Source of the DNA: Meconema thalassinum
Taxonomy: Eukaryota > Arthropoda > Insecta > Orthoptera > Tettigoniidae
Length of the DNA stretch: 64,000 nt
Direction: 5' to 3'
Assembly (NCBI GenBank): GCA_946902985.2
Contig: OX336389.2
Location: 337,502,444 to 337,566,443, forward strand
Position 1 is the stretch's first letter. Each line of letters starts with the position of its first letter. The translations under genes were made by a program, and so were the position numbers. Below are positions 54,623 to 64,000 of the stretch, piece after piece. The notes under the pieces are model-generated. The model was not told where the DNA came from and made no database searches. It saw only the letters and a program-made list of their open reading frames with translations.

Positions 54623-54639
54623 GACAAAAATAAACTTAA

Positions 54640-54775
54640 ATTAAAAACAGATAACACCCACTAATACAGCCATCACAATAAACATCGTTTATCAGACAGA
54701 TTCTACATACACCCAAAGTACAGGAGGCTACATGACCGCGTTGTCGCAGCCCCTAAACTGAGGAACCAACCAACC
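54640..54775 (+). mobile_element. SINE family H, 3' fragment
   Basis: 'aacacccactaatacagccatcacaata', 'tatcagacagattctacatacacccaaagtacag' and 'gcagcccctaaactga' match the 3' parts of the family H copies. No head of its own, so it may be the tail of the adjoining SINE or a separate fragment. Confidence 0.6.
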
Positions 54776-54881
54776 AAGATTCACGGGGGATGGCTACCTG
54801 CGTAGAAAGTTTCATTCAATTTGGTACAGGTGTTTAGGAGTAGGGGGACACATACACAAATTGGCCCCGAGTGATCCCATG

Positions 54882-55538
54882 TAGGGACCGGACATTTATG
54901 CGCTAAAAACGACTAAAATATGCATGCAATTAAAAACGTAGAAAATATGCATTAAAGATTGAAAAATATGAACTTAAAAATAAGCCAACTTATTCACTCT
55001 TCTTTCCCTCCTTTGCCGTAATAAGTGCAGTCGTTTTTGCATGTTGTTCAAGTTGAAATTTCTTTTTCACATTTCACTTCCTTTCAGCGTACTTGACAAT
55101 AGACGACAACGCCATCAGTTGAAGATTCACAATTACCTGATACCCACCGATTTAAGAAATACTTTCTGCTGCTATTCTCTTTAGGCATTTTGAGCAAAGC
55201 ATATGCAGATTAAGGATAAACTAACACTGAAGAAACTCCTCACAAAACTAACCCCGGACTACTGGCTGCCGGGATGATGAAAAGACTGTCCCACCTCATT
55301 CCCTTCTTGAAACAGCCACGCTTAAAATACTGATAGCTCGTTATCTGTTGCTCAGAATGTTTCTTACACTGGGTGTCTAAAACGCAGGCAAAACCAATTC
55401 TGTTCAAGATGTTTTAAATTATACTTAATTTCAAATGTATATGCTAAAATATGCTGTTATGCTCAGAATATGCAATAAATCCAATTATCCCACAAAATAT
55501 GCACTTGCATTATGCGTTTTCAAAACATCCGGTCCCTA
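54882..55538. mobile_element. hAT-like MITE, 657 bp
   Basis: Inverted repeat ends TAGGGACCGGA and TCCGGTCCCTA. Several copies of AATATGC lie near both ends (54917, 54948 and, on the right, about 55445-55500), as subterminal transposase-binding motifs do in hAT elements. No transposase reading was found and no 8-bp target duplication is evident, so it is old or rearranged. Confidence 0.72.
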
Positions 55539-56042
55539 CCAAAAGCCTGAGTATATTTTGTGTTTATGAAAGTAGGCTAATAATATTATTTTGCAATTTG
55601 ATAAACCTTTTGTTCCTGTTCACTCCGGACCGATATCACTGAACACTTTACGGATGATGCGATTGTCGCTTGCCTATCGTAAGGAGTTGTTTGTAACGAA
55701 TGCCAACACGTTTCGTGGAACAGCCTATGTATACAAAACTCAGCAATTTTTCAAGATTTATGCCGTGTCTTGTGTCGGGTTTCGCCCAGGAACACCGTCA
55801 TCAGCGGGCTCTTGATGTTCTACGCTGGACCCCCACAGGAGTAGCGAACTGTGCACTAACTCCCTTCTTACGAAGCGCACGTGCGCATCTAACTGCGAGA
55901 GCTAAAACCTCAAGCAGCCTTTCACCTCCCTATAAAGGCTTCCAAAAAGATGGAACATAAAGAGCTCGCTGATGAGCCAGCTTGGTGTTCCTGGGTGAAA
56001 CCCTACACAAGACACGGTATACACCAGGGGCGTATATAAGGC

Positions 56043-56071
56043 GGGGGGGGGGGGGGGGAGGCCCCCCCCCC
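56043..56071. repeat. G-run / C-run palindrome
   Basis: Sixteen G, then AGG, then ten C. It can fold into a strong hairpin and is a likely place for assembly or polymerase-slippage error. Confidence 0.9.
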
Positions 56072-56273
56072 GAAATTTTTATCACATATATTATTTGTTT
56101 ATGAATTAAACAATAAAAAACAATATAATCATGTACTATTGTTACTAAGTGACGTATAACAACGTTGCAAAGCAAGGCGAAGGTAGAGCGATGTAAACAG
56201 TGAGACAATCAGTTTGCTCTGATCTTGTGAGTAACAACACATCCTCTTATTACTCTCCAGTGCCTTCGCTCCT

Positions 56274-56920
56274 ATGAACGAACCAAGAACAGCAACAAGT
56301 GCCCTTGAAGCGTGTAACAAAAGTTTTTTCCCTATCTTTTATACCCTTATCAAACTTTTGGCAAATTTTCCTCTCTCTGTAGCTACTGGTACTGCCGAAC
56401 AGAGCTTGAGTTGGTTGAAAACATACTTAAGAAATTCTACTTCTGAAAACAGACTCAACGGTCTAGTGAATGAAAATCCACAGCCTGCTTCCAGTCTCCG
56501 ACCGGGTCAGGAATGGAATGAATGAAGCCCCCATCTAGCGGCGAGGATATGGACTGTGCCGGCTGCCGAGGCCTGACGCACTCCTCTGGGGCAATGATTA
56601 AATGAATGACAAATGAAATGAAATGAAATGATAGTGGAGAGTGTTGCTGGAATGAAATTTTGACAGGGAAAACCGGAGTACCCGGAGAAAAACCTGTCTG
56701 CCTCCGTTTTGTCCAGCACAGATCTCACATGGAGTGACCGGAATTTGAACCACGGACCCAGCGGTGAGAGGCCGACGTGCTGCCGCCTAAGCCACGGAGG
56801 CTTACTCAACGGTCTAGTATTGTAATCTATTCACAGAGACATACATCTCACTGACGATGAAGTTATAAACCGATTTGGCAATGCTTCAAGAAACCTTGAC
56901 TTTATATTATTATAGTGTGA
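56274..56920 (+). pseudogene. hAT transposase C-terminal fragment, split by a SINE
   Basis: Before the SINE: LIKLLANFPLSVATGTAEQS and LSWLKTYLRNSTSENRLNGL (56340-56467). After it (56819-56920) the frame, with a stop, continues SIHRDIHLTDDEVINRFG. This is the hAT dimerisation domain, of which the usual form is LL..LPVSTA.AERSFS..RLKTYLRS followed by L..IHRDI. No catalytic domain remains. The homologous reading on both sides of the SINE proves the insertion order. Confidence 0.85.
56468..56803 (-). mobile_element. tRNA-derived SINE, family E, copy 2
   Basis: Nearly identical to 25273-25599, with a small expansion of an AAATG repeat. Exact 15-bp target duplication ACTCAACGGTCTAGT at 56453-56467 and 56804-56818. 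It interrupts the hAT transposase fragment. Confidence 0.95.
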
Positions 56921-57539
56921 GTTGTAAATCAAAACAGTAACATTAATTCTTTCCATGTAAATACTATCAAGAGAGCAAGATTATTGTATTAATAAAAAGT
57001 ATCATAAAATGGTCTTGGTTGTGTTTGACATTAACCAAAAATAAAACATCACAACAAATTGGTTGAAAGAGTGATGCCAGATAGCCTTAAAACTCATCAT
57101 TTTGCTCCGAATTATACAAAAGTTTCCCGGGGAGAACCCCGGACCCCCTATTCTTTGGGCCTATACCAAGCCCCCTAATCCCCGGTTGGGCACCCCCCGA
57201 AATAAAATTCTATATACGCCCCTGGTATACACCTAGAAAAATTGCTGAGTTTTAATTCACGGGCCTTGAAAGCCAATATACCAGCCTGTATAAAATATTT
57301 ATCATTATCACAGTGTATTTGTTCCCTGAGATAGGTGTCTTTAGACTTGATAAAATTAATTTTAGGGACTAGGAACATCTTGATCATCAGCCCCGTGTGT
57401 GTTATATTTGTCTGATAACTGTGTTTCTGTCGTGACTAATTTTGTGTGTACATGTAATTTCTAGGGTCGGAGACTGGAGGAGGTGCCCCGGGACTTGAAA
57501 TAAGGTACCTTCCGAACATTTTTCTGCAGTGAGTGTAGA

Positions 57540-57670
57540 AAAGTCCAATGCAAACCATATTGATGATGGCCGCTGTCAACGCCGGGATTCGAACCTCTGA
57601 TCTCCAGACTTCTGATCTCCCCATTGCAGTCGTGGAGAGTGACTTAACGCGCTCGTCTACACTGTTGAGG
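57540..57670 (-). mobile_element. tRNA-derived SINE head, another family
   Basis: Minus-strand reading: GTGTAGACGAGCGCGTTAAG (A-box-like) and GAGGTTCGAATCCCGGCG (B-box-like, near 57585-57600). The body beyond about 57540 towards 57450 may belong to it. One copy in this window. Confidence 0.55.
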
Positions 57671-57783
57671 AAGTGAAAAGGAAGCTTGCCTTCAAAGCTT
57701 AATTACAAAAATTTTCGACCTTCCTGATGAAATACTCTAAGATCAAGGGTTTGGGTGTATATATATGTGTGTGTGTAGAGGTT

Positions 57784-57840
57784 CTTCTTTCCAACCTCTC
57801 CTCCCCTCCCCCCCTCAGCCCTCCCCCTCCCCCTAACTTC
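57784..57840. repeat. Polypyrimidine tract
   Basis: Almost pure C/T over about 55 bp, preceded by a TATATATGTGTGTGTG run (57757-57777). Confidence 0.85.
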
Positions 57841-57844
57841 CCAG

Positions 57845-60800
57845 GCAGTATTTAAAGGGAAGTGTTCAAATATTTGGCAAGAAGAATCTGTTACGTGCAT
57901 TGCCCGTTCCAACGTTTTTTAAATCCATCTTCCCTGTATACTGGTGTTCCTTGACATTTTGAAACGACCGCCTGGTGACTTGATTCCGTTTGTGAACACG
58001 AGATGGCAGCTGCTGTCGGACTTCGGCGCTGCTAGCAGTGGTTCCTTCTTCACCACTAGAGTGTGTTGGTGTTGCCTTATAAACTAATCCTATTCGTGTC
58101 ATTTTTGAAGGCTATTGTGATTCTACGTCATGAAACAAAGGACTGTGTATACATGATACCGCCAAATTAATTACTTAATGATCACATTGTTGCTTGATTG
58201 GACAAAAACAATTTACATGAATGCAGTTCGGTATCTGACGCGCGATTCTCCGCCATCTTAAGAGCTTCATTGTCTGTCGTCAAGAAATCAACAAGGGAGT
58301 TGGTCGAAAAAGTTGTTGCCGTGCCCGGGGGCTTGACCCCCTGGCCTCCTCGAAATATGGATATAGGATGGAAGGGAATTGCCTGTGCTCTTCAGGCTAT
58401 TATTTCATCGTTTCGCAGTGAAGAAGAAATTCGGATCGTAATCGCATCTCGATGCAGACCAGTGCTTGTGATACCAAAACGGCGCATGGCTGGGTGGGCC
58501 ATTTTCAGGCAATTTAGTGCCGTATAATATTTTATTTAAATTGTGTGTGAATTATTTTATTTTTATTGCGTCTCCACTGAGAAGTTTTTAAGGTACGCAA
58601 TGTTATTCTAAATTTTTATATATTTTATTATGGGAGCTCCAATATTGGCCTTGTATAAATGTTTGATGTTGTGTTTTGTTTCGCCTGGTAGGCCTAATTT
58701 ATTTCTGTTTTAATATGTTACCAGATATATATTAATTTTGTTATTTTTTTTCTTCGTACTGTCCCCGATAATCCGGATAGTAGGCTGTCAGAAATCCGCC
58801 CCCTCAATCGGATTGCCAATAATCGATTGCACCGGCACAGCTACATCAATGAAAATGGCACTGACAGATACTACCGAGATTAGAGCACAGTAGTTAACAT
58901 GAAATTATTGTGGAACACACCAAAATATACGGGGGTTCATACTTACCTTTTACTTACCTATTCAATTTAATCTCGGGTCTGGGTTTTCAACTGGATCACT
59001 TAATAGTATGCCCTCACAATAACCTCCACCACGATATTTAAAATGAACCAAGTCGGAGACCAGAAAATTTAAACTGCACAATAATTTATTTCACATAAAG
59101 AAAAAAAAATATTATAACAAAATTTAACAACAAAATAGTTATGGCTGTCTGAAGCCATTGTCAATGCAACCATGTCCTCCTGTAGGACTGTAGACTTCAC
59201 ATACAAAAATTCAGCTTTCTCTAGCTCAAAAGAACGTAATAATAACAACAATGCACATTGGAATGGATAAGGGAGCTGGGACGAGACATATAGCATTTGT
59301 TTCCTTGTTCATGAACTTCATAATTTAGTTCATTGACACACATTTATTAATAACCGCAAGGCCGCTAAGTAGTTGACCTTGACCTCCACCATTCAGTTAT
59401 CTGGCCACCTGCAATACACCCTAAGCAGTGTTGCATGCTTGCTTCGTCAAATGGACGCAGCTGCCTAACCAGTGTCACCATATGCTGGCCAACGCAGAGT
59501 CTAGCTCTCATTCAAAACAATTTAAATGCTCACATCTCAACTCAAATATTATCACGCAAAATTTATACAAGTTCCGTTCACATTGCAATGGATTACTCTG
59601 TTAATCTCAAATCTTATTTAAATGTTTATTCCAATTATCGAACTAGCGTTGTTTAAATGTTAATAGCAAAACGCATAATGTTATATCATAGTGTTCAATA
59701 ATTATTTATAACATTTAGATTGTTCATAACTTAGTCAAACGACAATTGAAAAATTTTTACACGCCTCTATTAATCCCGTTTGTTTCAAATTATTATTATA
59801 GATATTTACATAGTTATTTACATTATTTATATTTTATTTATATTTGAAATACATTAACCACACTTTATCCGGTTGATATTTTCTTAAATCGTGGTAATAT
59901 AATCGACCGATGAAGGTTACTTATATTTAAATTTTAGATTCAGATTTAATAAGATTTAATAATTATTATTTGTGACGGTAACCTCCATTCAAAATCTATA
60001 ATTCAATCAATTTATCACTCTTGTTAATTTTAACAGTAACTTCACATGAATAATTTTCAATGGACCTGAACAATACAACTCAGCGGAAACATACCTCGCA
60101 CAAACGCACAAAATTGGCCCATAATTCATCATATATCTCATTATATATGGCATCAAAATCTTCCACAATACACACAAAAAACCTCCACTTATAAATTCAT
60201 CATCATCATCAATATTACTGTGGGAACCTCCTTCACTTATTAAAGGGCATTATTCATCAGCGACTTTTACACGTCCACTGAACTAACGATTATACATCCA
60301 TAGTTCCTCTTTAAAAATTCTTATATTCATCAATTGTATCGAAAACTGTTATTATATTTAACCTTCGTGGGTTTCATTCATGAAGCGATATGAAGTAAAA
60401 ATTTGCCAGTCACAAATAAATTTAATAGCAAATACGATTAGACACGCCTCCCTTGTCTATCAAAATGAATTAATCTCATCATAATTATCGCAGTATAAAA
60501 ATACTATATTCAAGCAAAATTCATTTAACTGCAGAAATAGTCGAATATAATGCAAATAGACTAGAAAATGCAAACATTATTGTTTCAATCTAGAATTGAG
60601 AAAATCTCCTATCATATGTTCATTACTATATTGTACTGAATAAATCGTATTCAAAGTTCATATTTCATAAAATTGTCTATAATGCAATGGCATTTCAGAA
60701 TTGACTAAAAATGTCTGTGTTTCAATCATGTTCATAAAAACGACTAGTATTTCCAAGATCATCGATAAAGTAGTAGATTTTAACGCTCTAAAATCTTTTA

Positions 60801-61918
60801 ATCATTCTTCTTTCTTGAGGATGACAGAAAATTGGTCAAAGTAATTTACTGGAAAGAATTACTTTAATAAAACGACACGCTGTCTGAATTCAAACTTGCC
60901 ATAGAAAATCGTTAACTTTACAGTCAAATCGTGACTACAAGAAAAATTCAAATTCTCGAAAGAATATTTAACTTCAGTATAAACTGATCCAAAATGTTTA
61001 AATATGCAAATGACATAATAATGTCTCAATAAATCGAAGAAAATAGCATAAAGCTGCAAAGTGTACAGAGTACAGAAACATCTAGCAAAAGAATATGGGG
61101 CATTCAAATATATGACAGAAAATATGGGAAAGATAGATGCTCAGATCTCACTAAAATGGCTAAAATAAATCAAGAAACGTTCACGGCTACCTTATCTGTG
61201 ATTGAAGTTCTAGAAGAAAATTTCAAAGAAGACTGCTGCTGGTTCCATTTCACCACAGGATAGATGTGCACCGACCTCGAACCTGGAACCGGCGCCCTCG
61301 GAGAATAGAACAGCTTCCTCCTCCGGAAATCGCACTGCTCCGTGTAGACGATAGACATCCTTCTGGCAAAACTCTTCTTTGTTTGCTGGGAAAAACCCTT
61401 GCCACTCTTGAAAGTTCCCTGAAGTTCTTGTAGAAATCAGCCATGAAGTTCAATGCAAATATTTCCGCAGAAATGTTCATAATTGTGGAGTATGAATTTA
61501 TTTCCACTGCCATTTGATGTAATTCGGCGATGGATTACGATGCATGAGTGTAGCTGAATGTTCACTACATGCTCGTCTTTGTAGAATGACGATTATCGAA
61601 GCTCCATGTTGCCACTTCACACTACCGAAGTATGTCCCAATTGCATTAATGTTTTAGTCTTCCATCTCCACTTCCATTATAATGTTAGTCGAAAGTACTG
61701 CCAGATTGTATAGTTCCATTGTAGAATGTAGCGTTGTATCACCAAATGTAATCTTCAGTATCACGGTTGCAATACACGTGTCTGCCGTAGCGTAGAATGT
61801 GGTAGTAAAAGTGCTTCTCAGGATTCGAGAAAAACACTTTTCTCTGCAGTCTTTAAATGCGAATATCTTCTGAAGTATTATAATGAAAATGTTCAACTTT
61901 CGCACACGCCTCAATATT
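57845..61918. other. AT-rich DNA without recognisable genes
   Basis: No domain seen. The first 700 bp are less AT-rich, with a 109-codon ORF at 58198-58527 that lacks an ATG start and is not recognised. The rest is strongly AT-rich. The word ACCTCC recurs at about 59025, 59388, 59982, 60181 and 60226. Two short minus-strand ORFs (61250-61513, 61654-61914) are not recognised. Confidence 0.4.
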
Positions 61919-62683
61919 GTAATGCACTATTGAATTAGTATAAATGCAGTAGCTAATTCTTGATAGATAAACTTGTAGAATCGTTTATGTGTGCGCTACA
62001 ACTTCGCCTAGTTGTAGTAACAGTAAAATTGCACTGCTGGATACCCAATACTGTTCGATGCGGTGGGCTCTGCCACGCTTGCTTATGACGATATGCTTGT
62101 TCTATCAGAACACGAAGTCAGACTATGAAGTCAGAATAAAACCACGAAGTGAGAAGCTCCTCTCTGCTGTGCAAGGCCTTTTATCAACTTTGAAGGGGCG
62201 TATCCATCCCTACCATAGCTTCTTCTTCCATCATTACTCGAAGTTCCAACTTTGGCTATTCTTGACGGATTTTCAGATTTCAAAAACATATAATTAATTT
62301 CTTCAAAATCCCAAATCAATGCCATAACTGAAAATAGTTTTCCACAATTCTGCATGCCAAAAGTTATTAAAATATGGTAGTTTCAGTAATCTCCTTCTCC
62401 CTTCAAGCTATCATTCATTGGTTCGAGTCTCTCCTCCAATAGCGTAACTTCTTCCTCAGCACGTTTACTTGTTTCCCTGCGACTGCGTCGTAAATCTAAG
62501 ATCCTTCTCGAACAAAATCGTGACGTCAGCAAGAATCTAAGCTCAGCCAGCCTACTTGCTCGAGCGTTGCGTCATCCACGCCTACGTCATGAATATACAC
62601 GTCACAACTATGACGGCCATAACTTTATTCACATATGCCAATACAGCCACCGTGGTCTCAGTATAATTCAATTTACGGGGGCA
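61919..62683 (-). repeat. Probable 3' LTR of the Ty3/gypsy element
   Basis: Lies just downstream (minus strand) of the integrase gene. On the minus strand it would start TGCCCCCGTAAATTG at 62683, immediately after a purine-rich GGTGAAGGGAGAA. It contains a TATA-like GATAAAAGGCC near 62170-62180 and AATAAA near 62620. It could end ATTACA at 61919. The right boundary is fairly secure. The left one is a guess, since the other LTR lies outside the window. Confidence 0.45.
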
Positions 62684-62696
62684 TTCTCCCTTCACC
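62684..62696 (-). promoter_or_regulatory. Candidate polypurine tract
   Basis: Minus-strand GGTGAAGGGAGAA directly before the presumed LTR start TG. Confidence 0.5.
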
Positions 62697-62774
62697 ACGT
62701 TTTAAAAACAGTTGCAAATTGTTTTTAAACTCTGTTACAACTATCTGAATTCACTTGAACACGAAATTGAATTA

Positions 62775-64000
62775 TTATTGGCTTACTCTTGGATAATATT
62801 TCTTCAAGTTTCCAGCATTGAACTTGCCATATACGACATCATTCTCATCATCATAGAGTTCATAACAGTTGTTTCCATAAGCATTCGTAATTCTGAACGG
62901 ACCCATAAATACTATTCCAAACTTGGGATAGATTTTCTTACTCACGTCAGCCTTGACAGGTCTGCGTAGTAATACCAGATTTCCAATTTCTAAGGGAGTA
63001 CCAAAACGTTTTCCAGCTACTCTTTTCAGTCGTTTTTGTGCTGCTCTCTGGAGTTGTTCTTCCGCTCTGTCAATTCTCTGTTGCCTTCCTAGGTCGGGAT
63101 CTCTAGGAACGTGGTTGAAAAGATTGTCCCACGGCCTTTCTGGGTTTCTTCCTAGATGAAGTCTCATTGGCACCTCTCCTGTGCTCTTCTGCACTGTAGA
63201 ATTTAGACACTCCTCAATAAGGGGTACAAATCTCACCCAACTAGTATGATCATTCGGACAGAAAATTCGACAAAATTTCGAAAATTCAGCCATGTATCTT
63301 TCTGAAGAATTCGATTCCGGATAGCGCACGCTTGAAAATATGTGCTTAATACCAAGCCTTTCCATATCTGCAGCAAATTCTAAGGATGTAAACTGAGCTC
63401 CATGATCCGATAGTAGATACTCTGGTTTACCAGCTTTTGGAAATACAGCATGTTCCAGTCTGCTTACAACGTTCCTCGTGTTAGCTTTTTGCATGGGACT
63501 CATTGTTACAAATTTCGAGAAGACATCCACGGTAACCAACAGGTACTGATTACCCTGGTATCCCTTCGACAGGGGCCAAATATGTCCGTCGCCATGAGTT
63601 CATTCGGTTTAGAGGGAATCATAGCCTTAGGTTTTCCTTTTAATAGAGCGGAAGCATACTTTGCTCTTTGACATTTATCACATGAACGAATGACATTAGC
63701 AATGCTGGAACGTATGTTAGTCCAAATAAACCTCTCTTTAAGAGTATCAAGAGTTTTATCCAGACCGGCATGTCCAGTTGCGTGATGAGCTACCCACACT
63801 AAATTGACTACAAGTTTAGGTGGCACGACTATTTGGAGCTTTGTATGCGCAGAGTCAGCATACTTACATACGACGTCTCCACTCAAGACAAAGTGTCGTG
63901 AATCTCTCTGTGTAGCTGCATAGTCAACATCAGTATTGTCCATGTAACCCTTAAGGAACCTGTACATTTTCCTGATTGGAGCGTGTCTCTTCTGTGACAC
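62775..64000 (-). pseudogene. Ty3/gypsy integrase, partial at window edge, one frameshift
   Basis: The gene enters from beyond 64000. First comes the zinc-binding domain (HHATGHAGLDKTLDTLKERF and CDKCQRAK, near 63690-63810), then LMATDIFGP with the first catalytic Asp (near 63570). A one-base deletion near 63563 shifts the frame. In the new frame LLVTVDVFSKFVTM follows, then EYLLSDHGAQFTSLEF with the second Asp (near 63410) and RYPESNSSERYMAEFSKF with the catalytic Glu (near 63300). The C-terminus has a GPF module (FGIVFMGPFRITNAYGNNCY, near 62900) and ends at 62775. Apart from the shift it is open over 250 codons, so the element is rather young. Reverse transcriptase should lie outside the window. 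Confidence 0.93.

Larger units (their letters stand above)
56025..57224 (+). mobile_element. hAT transposon with exact ends, split by a SINE
   Basis: Perfect 14-bp inverted repeat CAGGGGCGTATATA, flanked by the exact 8-bp target duplication GTATACAC at 56017-56024 and 57225-57232. It is 1200 bp including a 351-bp SINE insertion with its duplication. It keeps only the C-terminal part of a transposase. A G16/C10 palindrome lies just inside the left end, and a C-rich stretch near the right end. Confidence 0.93.
55734..57255. mobile_element. Inverted-repeat element with one arm split by a hAT
   Basis: Left arm 55734-55820 (AAAACTCAGCAATTTTTC, then GTGTCTTGTGT.GGGTTTC.CCCAGGAACACC) matches the reverse complement of the right arm. 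The right arm is divided into 55955-56024 and 57233-57255 by the hAT at 56025-57224. Without the hAT the element would be about 320 bp with arms of about 85 bp. The target duplication is unclear. Confidence 0.78.

Noticed and set aside
58198..58527. 109-codon plus-strand ORF as a gene
   Set aside because: No ATG start, no recognisable domain, no splice signals. Open frames of this length are expected by chance in less AT-rich DNA.
58758..58800. TGTCCCCGATAATCCGGATAG as a pogo/Tigger-type end
   Set aside because: Similar in style to pogo ends and near a TA, but no partner end and no transposase in the window.

Overview
This window looks like intergenic, repeat-dominated DNA from a large arthropod genome, most likely an insect. 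The evidence is the absence of bacterial-type operons, AT-rich sequence, many tRNA-derived SINEs, mariner, hAT and P/THAP DNA transposons, a Drosophila-copia-like LTR retrotransposon, a Ty3/gypsy integrase and several LINE fragments. From memory, the SINE heads resemble those of polyneopteran insects (crickets, katydids, stick insects), but I could not run a search. I found no convincing intact host gene, tRNA, rRNA or CRISPR array. Almost every recognisable coding stretch is a broken transposon gene. All family calls come from motifs read by eye.

Layout. 1-5.7 kb: SINE fragments, including a SINE inserted in another SINE at 1.1-1.8 kb with a perfect 16-bp target duplication, then featureless AT-rich DNA. 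5.7-8.3 kb: a complete but decayed mariner (TA-flanked, 5737-6985), followed by an unexplained 128-codon ORF with an in-frame internal repeat. 8.3-12.5 kb: SINEs, a LINE reverse transcriptase fragment, a tandem array of ~140-bp monomers grouped in threes (10.8-11.8 kb), and a 67-bp element that is little more than two inverted repeats. 12.5-20.4 kb: mostly unannotatable DNA with simple repeats, a mariner 3' fragment and a stem-loop repeat. 20.5-31.7 kb: a mariner deletion derivative with intact ends, SINEs with perfect target duplications, another mariner-like transposase pseudogene and a SINE-split LINE fragment. 32-35 kb: degenerate ATTCC-type repeats, a C-rich block and a 337-bp foldback MITE.

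35-52 kb is the core of the window. A repeated sequence family hosts two nests. The first is a THAP/P-element-like transposon (about 35230-39859) split by a second, 1.44-kb element that itself carries an antisense THAP domain (37108-38543). The second is a copia-like retrotransposon (40838-50364, two LTRs) whose pol gene is split by an antisense 5'-truncated LINE, which is in turn split by a 3.1-kb hAT transposon (45967-49062) with exact 8-bp target duplications. Next comes a tandemly duplicated segment carrying a PHD-finger LINE ORF1-like pseudogene (51.0-51.95 kb).

52-58 kb: clustered SINEs, a hAT-like MITE (54882-55538), and a third nest in which a SINE lies in a hAT (56025-57224) that lies in one arm of an inverted-repeat element. 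58-64 kb: AT-rich DNA, then a probable LTR and the 3' end of a Ty3/gypsy pol gene (integrase, minus strand) running off the window edge.

The elements do not form a pathway. What they record is an insertion history: exact target duplications and interrupted reading frames give a relative order of events for three independent nests.
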